Positions 45,350 through 54,861 of a stretch of 64,000 bases of DNA are shown here, piece by piece (position 1 is the first letter of the stretch; each line of letters begins with the position of its first letter). Origin of the DNA: Clostridia bacterium (lineage in GTDB: Bacteria; Bacillota; Clostridia; Acetivibrionales; DSM-2933); contig JAOABQ010000074.1 of NCBI GenBank assembly GCA_026418275.1, positions 114,310-178,309 of the forward strand, given 5' to 3'. The notes under the pieces are model-generated. The model did not search any database and was not told the DNA's origin. It saw only the letters and a program-made list of their open reading frames with translations. A program made the position numbers and the translations under genes.

Positions 45350-47788
45350 ATGACTGATTCGAAGAAAATAATAAAGAAGCAGGTGCTTCCGCTATTACCG
45401 CTCAGAGGACTTAATGTTTTTCCTTATATGATTTTGCATTTTGATGTAGGTAGAATGAAGTCAATCAAAGCATTGGAAGAGGCAATGATAAACAACCAGC
45501 TGATCTTTTTGGTTGCACAAAAGGACGCAAAGAATGACTCTCCCGGTGAGGAGGATATCTACAAAGTAGGAACCATATCTAAGGTGAAGCAGCTTCTTAA
45601 ACTTCCCGGTGACACAATTCGTGTATTGGTTGAAGGTATTAGTAGGGCCGAAATTGGGGACTTTACCCAGACAGAGCCTTTCTTTATGGCTGAGGTTGCA
45701 GAAAAAATATTTTTGCAGGACGAAGAAAGTGTTGTAGAAATAGAAGCTTTAAAAAGAAGAGTTATCGCTACTTTTGAAGAATATGTAAAGTTAAGCGGGA
45801 AGATTTCTTCCGAAACGGTTTTATCCGTTACGACGATTGAAGATGCCGGCCAATTGGCTGATGTAGTTGCATCCAATTTACTTCTGAAGGTTGAGCAAAA
45901 ACAGGATATATTGGAAGAATTTCATCCGAAAATCAGGCTCGAAAAACTTCTGGAAATTATTATTAAAGAAATTGATATTTTGGAGATTGAAAAGAATATC
46001 AATGCAAAAGTGCGTAAGCAAATTGATAAAATGCAGAAGGAATACTACCTGCGTGAGCAATTGAAAGCAATCCAGAGTGAGTTGGGCGATAAGGAAGGCG
46101 TTACAGGAGAGGTTGAAGAATATAAAGAGAAGCTCTCTAAAGCGAATTTTCCCGAAGAAATAGAGAAGAAGGTTTTAAAGGAGTTGGACAGACTTCTAAA
46201 AATGCCTTCGGGTTCAGCTGAAGGCTCAGTAATTAGAACATATATGGATTGGATATTTGATCTTCCCTGGAATAAAAGAACAGAAGAGATCATTGATCTA
46301 AAAAGAGCAGAGGACATCCTTGAAGAGGACCATTACGGTCTTGAAAAGGTAAAAGAAAGAATTATTGAATACTTGGCAATCCGGAAGCTGAAGAATGATT
46401 TGAAGGGACCGATTTTATGCCTTGCAGGACCTCCGGGAGTTGGTAAAACTTCTATTGCAAAATCCATCGCGAAGGCTTTAAATAGAAATTATGTAAGGAT
46501 GTCTTTAGGCGGTGTAAAAGATGAATCCGAGATTAGGGGACACCGACGCACGTATGTGGGTGCAATGCCCGGAAGAATCATTGCCGCATTAAAACAGGCA
46601 GGTTCTAAAAATCCATTGATTCTCCTGGATGAAATCGACAAGATGAGCAGTGATTTTAGAGGTGATCCGGCTTCTGCGATGCTGGAAGTTTTGGATGGAG
46701 AGCAGAACTTTGCATTTAGAGACCACTATATGGAATTACCCTTTGATCTTTCGGATGTAATGTTCCTGACAACGGCAAATAACCTTGATACCATTCCAAG
46801 GCCATTATTGGACAGAATGGAAGTTATAAACCTAACCAGCTATACTGAAGTTGAGAAAGTAAATATTGCTACCAGGTATCTCATACCCAAGCAAGTTGAA
46901 GCACATGGACTTAAGACCAGCAATTTGAAAATTGATGAAGATACAGTAAGAGATGTTATCGTATTTTATACCAAAGAAGCTGGGGTTAGAAGCCTGGAAA
47001 GACAATTTGCAACCATTTGCAGAAAAGTTGCAAAGATGCTGGTTTCGGAAAATAAGAAGTCAATCAAAGTTACATCGGGCAACATTGAAAAATTCTTAGG
47101 CACGAAAAAATATAGATACGACAAGATTAATGAAAATGATGAAGTGGGTATTGCAACAGGATTGGCATGGACGCCGGTAGGGGGAGATACCTTATCGATC
47201 GAAGTTACGCTGATGGACGGCAATGGCAAGCTTGAGTTGACAGGTCAGCTGGGAGATGTAATGAAGGAATCCGCAAAGGCTGCGATGAGTTTTATCCGTT
47301 CAAGGGTTGAACAGTATGGGATTGAAAAGGATTTCCATACAAAATATGATATTCATATTCACGTTCCTGAAGGAGCAATTCCAAAAGACGGACCATCTGC
47401 CGGAATAACGCTGGCTACAGCAATGGTTTCTGCCTTAACGGGAATACCGGTAAAGAAAAGTGTTGCGATGACCGGGGAAATTACTTTAAGAGGTAGAGTG
47501 CTTCCTATCGGAGGGCTTAAGGAGAAAGTACTGGCGGCTCACCGGGCAGGAATAACAACGGTAATAGTACCTATTGAAAATAAAAAGGATATTGATGATA
47601 TACCTGAAAATGTTAAGAAAAAAATGAAGTTTGTTCTGGCATCCGATACAGATACGGTGCTTAACACAGCACTTGCAAAAACAAAAGTAAAGAAAGTATT
47701 AGCGGGTGTTGGGAACGAAATTGCGGATGTTTTAATTCATGAGCAGAATGCGGTCGTGAATCCGGATGAAGGAGTATTGGAACAGTAA
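45350..47788 (+). CDS. lon: ATP-dependent Lon protease
   Basis: 812 residues from ATG 45350 (SD AGGGGATGG; an in-frame extension to 45224 is probably not translated). Lon N-domain [23 protein letters not shown]+ Walker [10 protein letters not shown] (about 360), Walker [10 protein letters not shown], sensor regions, and the Lon protease domain with catalytic Ser in PKDGPSAGI (about 682) and Lys in GGLKEKV (about 724). Cytosolic hexamer that degrades damaged and regulatory proteins. Complete family length and motifs. Terminator shared with the convergent downstream gene. Confidence 0.97.
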   Translation: MTDSKKIIKKQVLPLLPLRGLNVFPYMILHFDVGRMKSIKALEEAMINNQLIFLVAQKDAKNDSPGEEDIYKVGTISKVKQLLKLPGDTIRVLVEGISRAEIGDFTQTEPFFMAEVAEKIFLQDEESVVEIEALKRRVIATFEEYVKLSGKISSETVLSVTTIEDAGQLADVVASNLLLKVEQKQDILEEFHPKIRLEKLLEIIIKEIDILEIEKNINAKVRKQIDKMQKEYYLREQLKAIQSELGDKEGVTGEVEEYKEKLSKANFPEEIEKKVLKELDRLLKMPSGSAEGSVIRTYMDWIFDLPWNKRTEEIIDLKRAEDILEEDHYGLEKVKERIIEYLAIRKLKNDLKGPILCLAGPPGVGKTSIAKSIAKALNRNYVRMSLGGVKDESEIRGHRRTYVGAMPGRIIAALKQAGSKNPLILLDEIDKMSSDFRGDPASAMLEVLDGEQNFAFRDHYMELPFDLSDVMFLTTANNLDTIPRPLLDRMEVINLTSYTEVEKVNIATRYLIPKQVEAHGLKTSNLKIDEDTVRDVIVFYTKEAGVRSLERQFATICRKVAKMLVSENKKSIKVTSGNIEKFLGTKKYRYDKINENDEVGIATGLAWTPVGGDTLSIEVTLMDGNGKLELTGQLGDVMKESAKAAMSFIRSRVEQYGIEKDFHTKYDIHIHVPEGAIPKDGPSAGITLATAMVSALTGIPVKKSVAMTGEITLRGRVLPIGGLKEKVLAAHRAGITTVIVPIENKKDIDDIPENVKKKMKFVLASDTDTVLNTALAKTKVKKVLAGVGNEIADVLIHEQNAVVNPDEGVLEQ

Positions 47789-47796
47789 AACATAAA

Positions 47797-47840
47797 ATAT
47801 TAAAGGGAATGCACTCTTGGCATTCCCTTTAATATTTTTG
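47797..47840 (+). terminator. Bidirectional intrinsic terminator
   Basis: Sixteen perfect bp AATATTAAAGGGAATG (47797-47812) with CATTCCCTTTAATATT (47821-47836), then TTTTG. The right arm overlaps the last codons of the convergent minus-strand gene. Confidence 0.85.
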
Positions 47841-48359
47841 GTTGATATAACTATCCACAAGAGACTTTCTTTCATCAGCAGAAAAAACTTTTTCAGACAT
47901 CAGCAGATTTAAAATTACTTCACTTTTGGTGTGCAGAATAACATTTTCATAGTCTATTAAAACAATCTCAATCAATTTCTTTTTTAAATTAGGAGACTGG
48001 ACTTTTACAAAATATGCTTCTATTCCCGTATAATCCAGGAGTTTTAATAGTTTTACAGTGACATTATCCTTTTTTGAATAATAGTGGTTTGCAAGTTCTA
48101 AAAAGTCTTCTCTTGCTCCATGGCGTTTGCTTAGTTCGTGGGCGCGCTTTTGATAGTATTTGGCAAGTACATTATAATATTGGTAGTTATAAATTGCTTT
48201 CTTTACATTGTCGATTTTTTGAAAAGGCTTTATATCCAGTGCATTGATACAGCGATAGTTTGCTTCAATAAATTCTTCCTTGGTAAGGTCACCCTTTTTA
48301 TACTGATCAATTAAGTTTTGCCTGTTTTGTAAAAATTGATCGAACTTATTCCTAACCAT
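47829..48359 (-). CDS. Conserved clostridial hypothetical protein (helical, DUF6648-like)
   Basis: 176 residues, all-helical, rich in Tyr/Lys; begins MVRNKFDQFLQNRQNLIDQYKK. ATG 48359 with SD TAGGAGGTAACC. No catalytic motif, signal peptide or membrane span. It looks like clostridial DUF6648-type proteins from memory; function unknown. Confidence 0.65.
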   Translation of the reverse strand: MVRNKFDQFLQNRQNLIDQYKKGDLTKEEFIEANYRCINALDIKPFQKIDNVKKAIYNYQYYNVLAKYYQKRAHELSKRHGAREDFLELANHYYSKKDNVTVKLLKLLDYTGIEAYFVKVQSPNLKKKLIEIVLIDYENVILHTKSEVILNLLMSEKVFSADERKSLVDSYINQKY

Positions 48360-48390
48360 GGTTACCTCCTATCAAGCCCAAATTACGATC

Positions 48391-48677
48391 CATATTGAAC
48401 GCGATAAAGAATTGCATTGCGCTTCAATTTCCTTGACCTAATATCGTTATGCTAGCTAGGTTTATTAGGTGGAAAGAACATAATCGCAGAGACTTTAGAG
48501 CATGTTAATCCGAGCGAGGAAAAGCAAATCCACTGTTCGAAGCGAAGCGAGTTTGCCCGAGCTGAATTTATATGCTCTTAAGGCTTGAAGTATTATAGTT
48601 CTTGGAACCTAATCAACCTAGCACAATAAATTAATTTAATATCGCGAAAATTCAATTTATCCATGCAAAATCATTTT
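48391..48677. repeat. Dispersed repeat family C, copy 2, interrupted
   Basis: The left part (CATATTGAACGCGATAAAGAATTGCATTGCGCTTCAA, 48391-48427) and the right part (ATCGCGAAAATTCAATTTATCCATGCAAAATCATTTT, to 48677) are the two halves of the reverse complement of 39203-39294. They are separated by a 198-bp segment (see next entry). Confidence 0.65.
48447..48644. mobile_element. 198-bp MITE-like insertion inside repeat C
   Basis: Flanked by an 8-bp direct repeat TAATATCG (48439-48446 and 48637-48644). The ends are imperfect inverted repeats: TTATGCTAGCTAGGTTTATTAGGT on the left against TATTGTGCTAGGTTGATTAGGT (reverse complement of the right end), with matching AGAGCAT / ATGCTCT inside (48497-48503 and 48572-48578). 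The interior contains a GC-rich portion CGAAGCGAAGCGAGTTTGCC. The copy at 39.2 kb represents the uninterrupted sequence. No coding capacity. Confidence 0.55.
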
Positions 48678-48875
48678 CATGATCTTATTAATATTAAAGT
48701 ATAAAAATTTAAAAGTAAAGGGATTAAATACAGGTTGAAGATAAAAATTCTTTTTAGTATACTATATTGAACGCAAAAAAAAGGTACATCTTTTTGTTTT
48801 TTTGTAATTGGAAACCCCTAGGGTTAATCGGGATACTTAATTGTTTCCATGCCAAACCGTTATCGAAATTTATAT
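48678..48875. other. Intergenic region, no gene recognised
   Basis: AT-rich spacer between repeat C and repeat B. No ORF, terminator or structured RNA recognised. Confidence 0.3.
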
Positions 48876-48980
48876 AGTGCCTCGTAACGTAATTCTTTTC
48901 TAGGATATGCGAGGCACAAACAGAGGAAGTGCATTTTTATCACTTTGAAAAACAAGAAATTTGTTGTGTTAAAAAGCACT
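48876..48980. repeat. Dispersed repeat family B, copy 3
   Basis: AGTGCCTCGTAACGTAATTC to GTGTTAAAAAGCACT, 105 bp with 5-bp terminal inverted repeat AGTGC/GCACT and an internal inverted pair GTGCCTCG/CGAGGCAC near one end. Same orientation as copy 1 and opposite to copy 2. Confidence 0.8.
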
Positions 48981-49166
48981 AAGTACATTTTTTGACAAAA
49001 TAGAAGGATTTATTGCTTGGTATATAGAATAAACAATTTAAAATGTCTTAAAGGAACATTCATATTAGCAAGTTGACAGCATCTGCTTCTTTCCATAATC
49101 AGACTTAAAACAATAACTTTGCAAAATTCCAGAATAAATTACGGTAGTAAATATAGGGGGACTTAT

Positions 49167-51164
49167 ATGGCCATTTATAGTATGGTAGTAATGTTCATTA
49201 TTATTCTATCTTCTATCGGGATTGCAAAAATCATCAATTATAAGGGTTTGGCAGGCAATAAGACTTTTTTAGCTATGACTATTAGCTCAGCAGCTGTAAG
49301 TTTACTGGTTCCTTTCGCAATAGGAGGTTTTGCAAACATAGCCGGGAATAACAGGACGGCTTCAGTTGGGGAAATAAATACACTTGGGCTGATGTTCTTT
49401 ATTACTGCATTATTTATGGCTGTCATCTTTTTGCTTTCTATTTTGATTTCATACCGCGTGAAGGATAAAAAAGTAGGGATACAATTGCAAAATATACGTG
49501 AGGAATTTTGGGAGAGTCTCTACCGCCAGGAAACCAAACCTTTGGAAAATAATAAAGAGGAAGACGTGAAAGCCGAACCGTCTGCAGTTTCAGAAGTACA
49601 GGAAGCGGCAGATGAAATCAAAGAAGAAAATAATGAAAATGAGGAAACGAATAATATTGAAGAAACTGCTGAAGTTTGTCAAGAAGTTACAATGGATCAG
49701 ATAGAATCCCCGCAGGAAGAGCCGGATTTGCAAAATGTTGATGAAATAGGAAAAAATATATTAGAAAAACCTGTTGACAGTGGTCAAAATATTGATAAAA
49801 TGGGAGTAGAAATAAATCAGCTTGAGGGTGAAGAAGAAAACAAGGAATCATCGGTAGCCACACATGAGATACTGGACCAAGAAGTGGCGGACGAAGGTTT
49901 AGTAAATTGTGATCTGCTTCAGGACGAGCTTGGCTTGTTGGTTGATACTGAGGATCATGTAGAGTTCCAGGTTGACGAGGATTATTTCGAGATGGAAGAG
50001 GGCTACCATGAAGACGAGTTCCAGGTATCCTTTGAAGAGGTGGCTTTGTGCCAGGCAACCAATGACCTCGGCACGGATGAAATAGACGAAATCAGTGATA
50101 CAAGCGAGATAAATGATGAAAATGAAGTGCTTGCAGTATTGGCACCCAACGAGGAAGCGGATGACGCATTGTTAACTCCTCATGATCCTATTGACGGTCA
50201 AGGAGATGAAGTTCTGAATGAACCTTTAGAACCCAATGTGTATGAGAATGCTGTAGATGAGGAAATTGTCGAAGAGGATTCGATAAACATAGAAAAAGTT
50301 GAAATTTTACAAAATGATGGTTTGAAAATAGTAAATGTTGGTGATAATATTAATGAAAATCTATCGCAGCAGACTTTGGAAGTAAACGTAGATGAGGATT
50401 TGGAGTTTGTCGAAGAAGTAGAGGATGAATTGCTACTGGGGCATAAAGAGGAGTTGGATGAACTTCAGACGTTAAACACTAAGAAGGATGAAGTGCTTGA
50501 AGTAAATGAACAGGTAATGGGAGAAGTTGAACTAGAAGCCCCAGAAATGGTGGTTTCACAGGAACAGCCCATATTGGATGAGGCAGCTGAAGCTGAGTTC
50601 AGTAAAGAGGTTGACAACGCACCCGAGACTTACGAAAATCTTTTACTCCATGATATAGACAATAGTGTGACAGACATGAATGAGGAAGCTGCTGCCACTT
50701 GCGATTTAACAATAGAGGCGTCACTGCCGGATTATGAGGCAAATTTGCAGCCTGAAAACACAGCATTCGTTTTAGAAAATGAGTATATGAATTGCGACGA
50801 GGCTGCTGAAATAGAGAAATTGGAAACAGCGGTACAGGAGCTTGGGGTAGAAGATACAGCTGAACAAAATGAAGATGTGGAACTATCCGATGTTAGGGTA
50901 CAAGATGCGGATTTTTATATCAATGAAGCATTTGCGCTCAAGGAATCAGGTAAATATGATGAGGCCATAATTAGCTATATGTATGCCCTTGATCAGAAGC
51001 CTGATGATAATTTGGTGTTTTGGGTTATACTTGATATATGTGTCCTATATAAGCAGTTGGGACAAGTAGAGTTTGCTAAGGAAATTCTAAATAGTTATGT
51101 AACATCTTTTGGAAGTGTAATGGATGCGGCAGTTAAACAGGAAATTGAAAAGAATTTGCAATAA
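49167..51164 (+). CDS. Membrane protein with long acidic region and C-terminal TPR
   Basis: 665 residues from ATG 49167 (SD AGGGGG; a TTG at 49119 lies further upstream without SD). Three membrane helices (about 4-24, 33-57, 74-96), then about 480 residues that are highly acidic and low complexity (Glu/Asp/Asn/Val-rich), then a TPR-like module (about 590-650: DADFYINEAFALKESGKYDEAIISYMYALDQKPDDN). Unknown function; may be a scaffold that recruits partners with its TPR. It runs straight into the PRC-barrel gene 45 bp away, which shares the acidic low-complexity character. Confidence 0.7.
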   Translation: MAIYSMVVMFIIILSSIGIAKIINYKGLAGNKTFLAMTISSAAVSLLVPFAIGGFANIAGNNRTASVGEINTLGLMFFITALFMAVIFLLSILISYRVKDKKVGIQLQNIREEFWESLYRQETKPLENNKEEDVKAEPSAVSEVQEAADEIKEENNENEETNNIEETAEVCQEVTMDQIESPQEEPDLQNVDEIGKNILEKPVDSGQNIDKMGVEINQLEGEEENKESSVATHEILDQEVADEGLVNCDLLQDELGLLVDTEDHVEFQVDEDYFEMEEGYHEDEFQVSFEEVALCQATNDLGTDEIDEISDTSEINDENEVLAVLAPNEEADDALLTPHDPIDGQGDEVLNEPLEPNVYENAVDEEIVEEDSINIEKVEILQNDGLKIVNVGDNINENLSQQTLEVNVDEDLEFVEEVEDELLLGHKEELDELQTLNTKKDEVLEVNEQVMGEVELEAPEMVVSQEQPILDEAAEAEFSKEVDNAPETYENLLLHDIDNSVTDMNEEAAATCDLTIEASLPDYEANLQPENTAFVLENEYMNCDEAAEIEKLETAVQELGVEDTAEQNEDVELSDVRVQDADFYINEAFALKESGKYDEAIISYMYALDQKPDDNLVFWVILDICVLYKQLGQVEFAKEILNSYVTSFGSVMDAAVKQEIEKNLQ

Positions 51165-51209
51165 ATTCTCATCAACAAATAGTTGGGATATAAGGGGGCA
51201 TTAGTAGTA

Positions 51210-52304
51210 ATGAAAAGGACTCAGGAAATTTTAGATTTGCCTATCATCAGTATTTCTGACGGTATAGAGCGGGGAAAAGTTAGGAATATCATTATTAATG
51301 CGGATAAGGGTGCTATCGATTATATGTTGGTTGATAGCGGAATACAAATCTTGAGCGCTATCGTGATTCCTTCAGAGAATATTTTAGGGATCGGAAAAAA
51401 CGCTTTGACCATTGAAACCGAACACGCCATTGTGGATATAAGTAAGTTGCCCGAAGCAATTGATTTGCTCCAAAAGAACGTTCCTGTTAAAGGGACCAAG
51501 GTTTTGACAAAAAAGGGACGTCTTGTGGGTGAAATCGGAGATTTTTATGTTGATGATGATGACCTTTGTAAAATCATCGGCCTTGAATTCATTGCAGAAG
51601 GAAATAAAGACAACATAAAAATTATTCCAAAAGATAGCGTTATCACGCTTGGTAAAAATTTAATTGTAGTTGTTGAGGATTTGGAGAGTACACTTTTAGA
51701 TAACCCCAGGCAGCTAATTTCAAAGGATATACCCGGAGAAATAGAAAAAAAAAATCTGAGTGAATTAAGTTCAGAAGCTCAGTTGCCCGGTACTATCCCA
51801 GTAAATGAGGATGAGGTTTCTAACAACTTGGATGGCGAGCTGAACGAAGCGGATAGAATTATTGCTGCTGACGGTGAAGACTTTATTAAGGAAAGCAGTC
51901 CATCCATCAGTGAAACAGTAAACCAGTATATTGATGAGAATAATCAAGTTGATGAGTCCTTAGACGTTGTTGATACGTTGGATTTAAGCGCTTTTGAAAG
52001 TCCAAAAGCGGATGAAAGCAGTTCAGAACAGGTGCCTGAGACCTTAATAGAAGAAAAAGTAGAAAAAAAAGCTGAAGAACCCACGAAGACAAATAGTGCC
52101 GGAGAAGGTTTGAAAACAAGTGCTGCTGACTTGTTCGAGCAAAAACAGCGGCAATATTTAAATGGTAGAAAAGCGACCAAGACAATCACCGACAATTCGG
52201 GGAATGTTATTATTGGAGAAGGTGCCATGATTACCGAAGGTATTATCGATATAGCGAAAAACAGCGGAAAGTTGATTGAATTGGTTATGAACAATAAAGC
52301 GTAA
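51210..52304 (+). CDS. PRC-barrel domain protein
   Basis: 364 residues from ATG 51210 (SD AAGGGGG about 12 nt away; a TTG at 51183 is an alternative). Two PRC-barrel-like modules (about 5-80: VISISDGIERGKVRNIIINAD, and 85-160: KGTKVLTKKGRLVGEIGDFYVDDD), then an acidic disordered region (about 165-305) and a C-terminal helix (TDNSGNVIIGEGAMITEGIIDIAKNSG is part of it). PRC-barrels bind RNA, proteins or metal in various contexts. Likely an operon with the TPR protein. Followed by a 40-bp perfect palindrome terminator. Confidence 0.75.
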   Translation: MKRTQEILDLPIISISDGIERGKVRNIIINADKGAIDYMLVDSGIQILSAIVIPSENILGIGKNALTIETEHAIVDISKLPEAIDLLQKNVPVKGTKVLTKKGRLVGEIGDFYVDDDDLCKIIGLEFIAEGNKDNIKIIPKDSVITLGKNLIVVVEDLESTLLDNPRQLISKDIPGEIEKKNLSELSSEAQLPGTIPVNEDEVSNNLDGELNEADRIIAADGEDFIKESSPSISETVNQYIDENNQVDESLDVVDTLDLSAFESPKADESSSEQVPETLIEEKVEKKAEEPTKTNSAGEGLKTSAADLFEQKQRQYLNGRKATKTITDNSGNVIIGEGAMITEGIIDIAKNSGKLIELVMNNKA

Positions 52305-52320
52305 GTTGAGAATAAAAATG

Positions 52321-52360
52321 CATTAAAAAGTATAAAACCTAGGTTTTATACTTTTTAATG
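52321..52360 (+). terminator. 40-bp perfect palindrome, terminator
   Basis: CATTAAAAAGTATAAAACCT followed by its exact reverse complement, ending in TTTTTAATG. It can terminate in both directions. Confidence 0.75.
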
Positions 52361-52489
52361 TTGAGGACCTATAGCGGTACTGCGAATGAAAATATAATCT
52401 TTTACACTGTTCTTTTAAGTATATTTACAGGCATTCGAATTATTTCTTAAGCGAAATTTTCTAAATATAGAAGCGAGTGTGACTTTCCA

Positions 52490-53566
52490 GTGTCAAATAT
52501 GAAGAAAAGCATAATTATATCTGTAATTATTTTTGCGCAGGCTTTGCTGGCCGTTGCGGCGGGTTTTGTTGTGCTTTCCTTTAAAGTGTCTGATAGGGCC
52601 TTGCCCAAAACCTTTGTCAGCAGTATTGACTTGGGAGGATTGAGCAGGGAAGAAGCTTCTTTAAAGGTTTCAAAGTGGTTTGAAAGTGATGTTGAGAATA
52701 ATGAATTTATTGTTAAGTATAAAGACGAAAGCATGCATGTCAAATTGAATGAAATCGATGCTAAACTGGATCTAAAAGCAACAATGGATAAGGCTTTTAA
52801 GTATGGCGGCGGCACACTGATTAGTTTGGCAAACGGCTATTTTGTTCCGAATAAAAAGGGGGTAACGCCTGAATTAACTGTCAATGAAAGTAAGCTTGCA
52901 CAAAAGCTTGAATTGTTTTCAAAGAGGGTTTATAAGGAGCCTAAAGATGCGGATGTAAATCTTATAGAAGGAGAAATTGTGAAGATTCCGGAAGTTGACG
53001 GGATTGTGCTCGATGTAGGTAAAGCAGTGGAAAAGGTGAAAAAGGGAATTTCGTCCGGCACCAATAATACGATAGATTTAGAAGTGAATGAAGGTATTGT
53101 ACAAAAAATCAGTCCAAAATTTAAACTTGAGGATATAGAAGATGTAGAAGAAATTATAGCGGATTTTGCAACAGAGATTATGCCGGGCCAGGATCCTTTC
53201 TACATGCGGATTGCTGCCAAAGCAATGAATAAGGTCATTCTACCTTCCGTGGACACCTGGTTTTCCTTTAATCATTACCTGGGTGAATTGAATGGGATTA
53301 TGTACCAAAATAATGAAAGTTACAATCAGGTTGTATCCACCTTAAATGCCGCGCTGATCAAAGCGGGAGTCAAGAGTATCAAGGTTACCCATAACAAAGC
53401 TCCTGTAGACTATATTGAACCGGGACTGGACGCTGTAGTGTTTGGTAAAACTACCGATTATCAATTCTTAAATGATCTGGGACAAACAATTATAATTTTT
53501 GCCAAAGTGAAGGACAATCAAGTTGTAGTCAGTATTGCCGGTAAAAAAAAAACAAATTTGAAATAA
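52490..53566 (+). CDS. VanW-like surface protein, upstream part of a frameshifted gene
   Basis: 358 residues in this frame (GTG 52490; ATG 52499 is an alternative; SD not obvious). N-terminal membrane helix (about 10-30), a PG-binding-type module (FVSSIDLGGLSREEASLKVSKWF is characteristic, about 45-170), then a diverged VanW module (MPGQDPFYMRIAAKAMNKVILPSVDTWFSFNHYLGEL ... SYNQVVSTLNAAL). The usual GGGxCQVSST motif is degenerate. After GKKK the frame meets a stop at 53564; the rest of the protein continues in the -1 frame at a run of ten A (53532-53541). See the next entry and the findings. Confidence 0.75.
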   Translation: MSNMKKSIIISVIIFAQALLAVAAGFVVLSFKVSDRALPKTFVSSIDLGGLSREEASLKVSKWFESDVENNEFIVKYKDESMHVKLNEIDAKLDLKATMDKAFKYGGGTLISLANGYFVPNKKGVTPELTVNESKLAQKLELFSKRVYKEPKDADVNLIEGEIVKIPEVDGIVLDVGKAVEKVKKGISSGTNNTIDLEVNEGIVQKISPKFKLEDIEDVEEIIADFATEIMPGQDPFYMRIAAKAMNKVILPSVDTWFSFNHYLGELNGIMYQNNESYNQVVSTLNAALIKAGVKSIKVTHNKAPVDYIEPGLDAVVFGKTTDYQFLNDLGQTIIIFAKVKDNQVVVSIAGKKKTNLK

Positions 53567-53814
53567 CCGAAGTGAAGTCAGTCATTGAAAAAAGAACGGA
53601 TCCCTCTGTTATACGGGTAAACAAACCTGAATTGGATGAAGGGGAAGTAGTGATTATAGATGGGAAAGAAGAAATAGAAGGTAAGATTTATAGAGTAAAA
53701 TCCAGCCAAACGGGTATGACCCAAGAAGTAATTTACTCTTACCGGTATGAAGCGGTTCCGACGCAAGTACAAATAGGTCCCGGCGCCAGTTGGGAAAGGG
53801 AAACGGATAAATAA
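53542..53814 (+). CDS. C-terminal part of the VanW-like protein in the -1 frame (G5-like)
   Basis: From the A-run the -1 frame reads NKFEITEVKSVIEKRTDPSV... to TAA at 53812 without interruption, giving a beta-rich ~90-residue C-terminus with KEEIEGKIYRVKSSQTGMTQEV, G5-domain-like as in other VanW proteins. An internal ATG/GTG start (around 53572) has no SD, so independent translation is unlikely; it is more probably made by frameshifting or is a remnant of a broken gene. Confidence 0.6.
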
Positions 53815-53829
53815 ATGAGATTTATTCCC

Positions 53830-53878
53830 TCATATAATAAAAACAGCCGGAATTTTCTGGCTGTTTTTATTATATGAG
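53830..53878. terminator. Bidirectional intrinsic terminator
   Basis: CATATAATAAAAACAGCC pairs with GGCTGTTTTTATTATATG across a short loop. It serves the VanW-like gene (+) and mecA (-). Confidence 0.85.
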
Positions 53879-53882
53879 GATG

Positions 53883-54509
53883 CTAAAAATAAGTATTCAA
53901 AATCTGAATTGCATTATATTCCATGATTTTAGTTCCGTACTCGTTTAAATATCCCTCATAGAAACTGACATTGGAAACCTTTTTTCCGTACTCGTTCATA
54001 AGGGCTTCAAAGGATTTTTGGTTTGAAGCAGTAAAGCTGTTTCTGGTTAAAATTAAGTAATAAGTATCTTGGTACTTATAAACCGAACTATCTCCGGTGT
54101 ACATCCAGTTGATTCTTTTACTCAGCATACATAAATCTTCAAAGCTTTCAAAGGAGTAAATGGATAAGGTCGAGCATACTTTGCGGTTTCTCTTTTTTAC
54201 GCGCAAATCTGTTTTTTTAAACTTATTTTTTATATACTTTTGGATGGACTCAAAATCTCCTTCTTCATCAAGCTTGGTAATGGTAATGATAAACCCCTCA
54301 TCAGAATCGGAAACCGCTTCAATAACGAGCTGTGCATCCGATGCGTTAAAACCAAATTGGATTTCAGCTTGCTCCATCATATCCCAGAATAATTCCTGTG
54401 CTGCAGGGGAATTATAATTTAAGGAATTTAAATCAATGTTCCGGTCTTCCAAATCGTTTAATGAAATTGTAACCTTAATTTTATTTTCACTGATTTTTTC
54501 TATTTTCAT
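53883..54509 (-). CDS. mecA: MecA-family adaptor protein
   Basis: 208 residues: short N-terminal domain MKIEKISENKIKVTISLNDLEDRNIDL, an acidic linker, and a C-terminal domain ending in NAIQILNTYF. MecA links substrates to the ClpC-ClpP protease and controls competence and sporulation factors in Firmicutes. No SD of high quality resolved at the ATG. Divergent to the next gene; terminator shared at the 3' end. Confidence 0.88.
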   Translation of the reverse strand: MKIEKISENKIKVTISLNDLEDRNIDLNSLNYNSPAAQELFWDMMEQAEIQFGFNASDAQLVIEAVSDSDEGFIITITKLDEEGDFESIQKYIKNKFKKTDLRVKKRNRKVCSTLSIYSFESFEDLCMLSKRINWMYTGDSSVYKYQDTYYLILTRNSFTASNQKSFEALMNEYGKKVSNVSFYEGYLNEYGTKIMEYNAIQILNTYF

Positions 54510-54861
54510 ACATTCACCAAATTTCTATTATATACTTATATGCGGATGCCATAAAATGAATAAATAAAAAACTTTAATGGATGTTTCCATATAAAGTTGT
54601 TTAAATAATCAAAATTTTTACATATTATTATAATATATTCATTTCCAGGTTAATTTTTATTTACTTAATATATATTATACTTCTTAAGAATAAAAAAGAG
54701 AAGTATTAAAATTTTAACAATATGCTTTTTCCTAAAGGATATCCTTTTAATAAGGCGGGAATCTGCATTTTTTCATATTTATGAAATATAAGTTATTGTA
54801 AACAGCCTATTTTGCACAAATAATATAACCAAAGAAAAAATAAGAATGCGAGGTGCAGAAT
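54510..54861. other. Intergenic region between divergent genes
   Basis: 350 bp, very AT-rich (TATATTATAC-type tracts); promoters for mecA and the next gene probably lie here. No ORF or RNA structure recognised. Confidence 0.3.

Noticed and set aside
49119..49166. Upstream TTG start for the TPR protein
   Set aside because: No SD there; AGGGGG precedes ATG 49167 and the membrane helix starts right after it.
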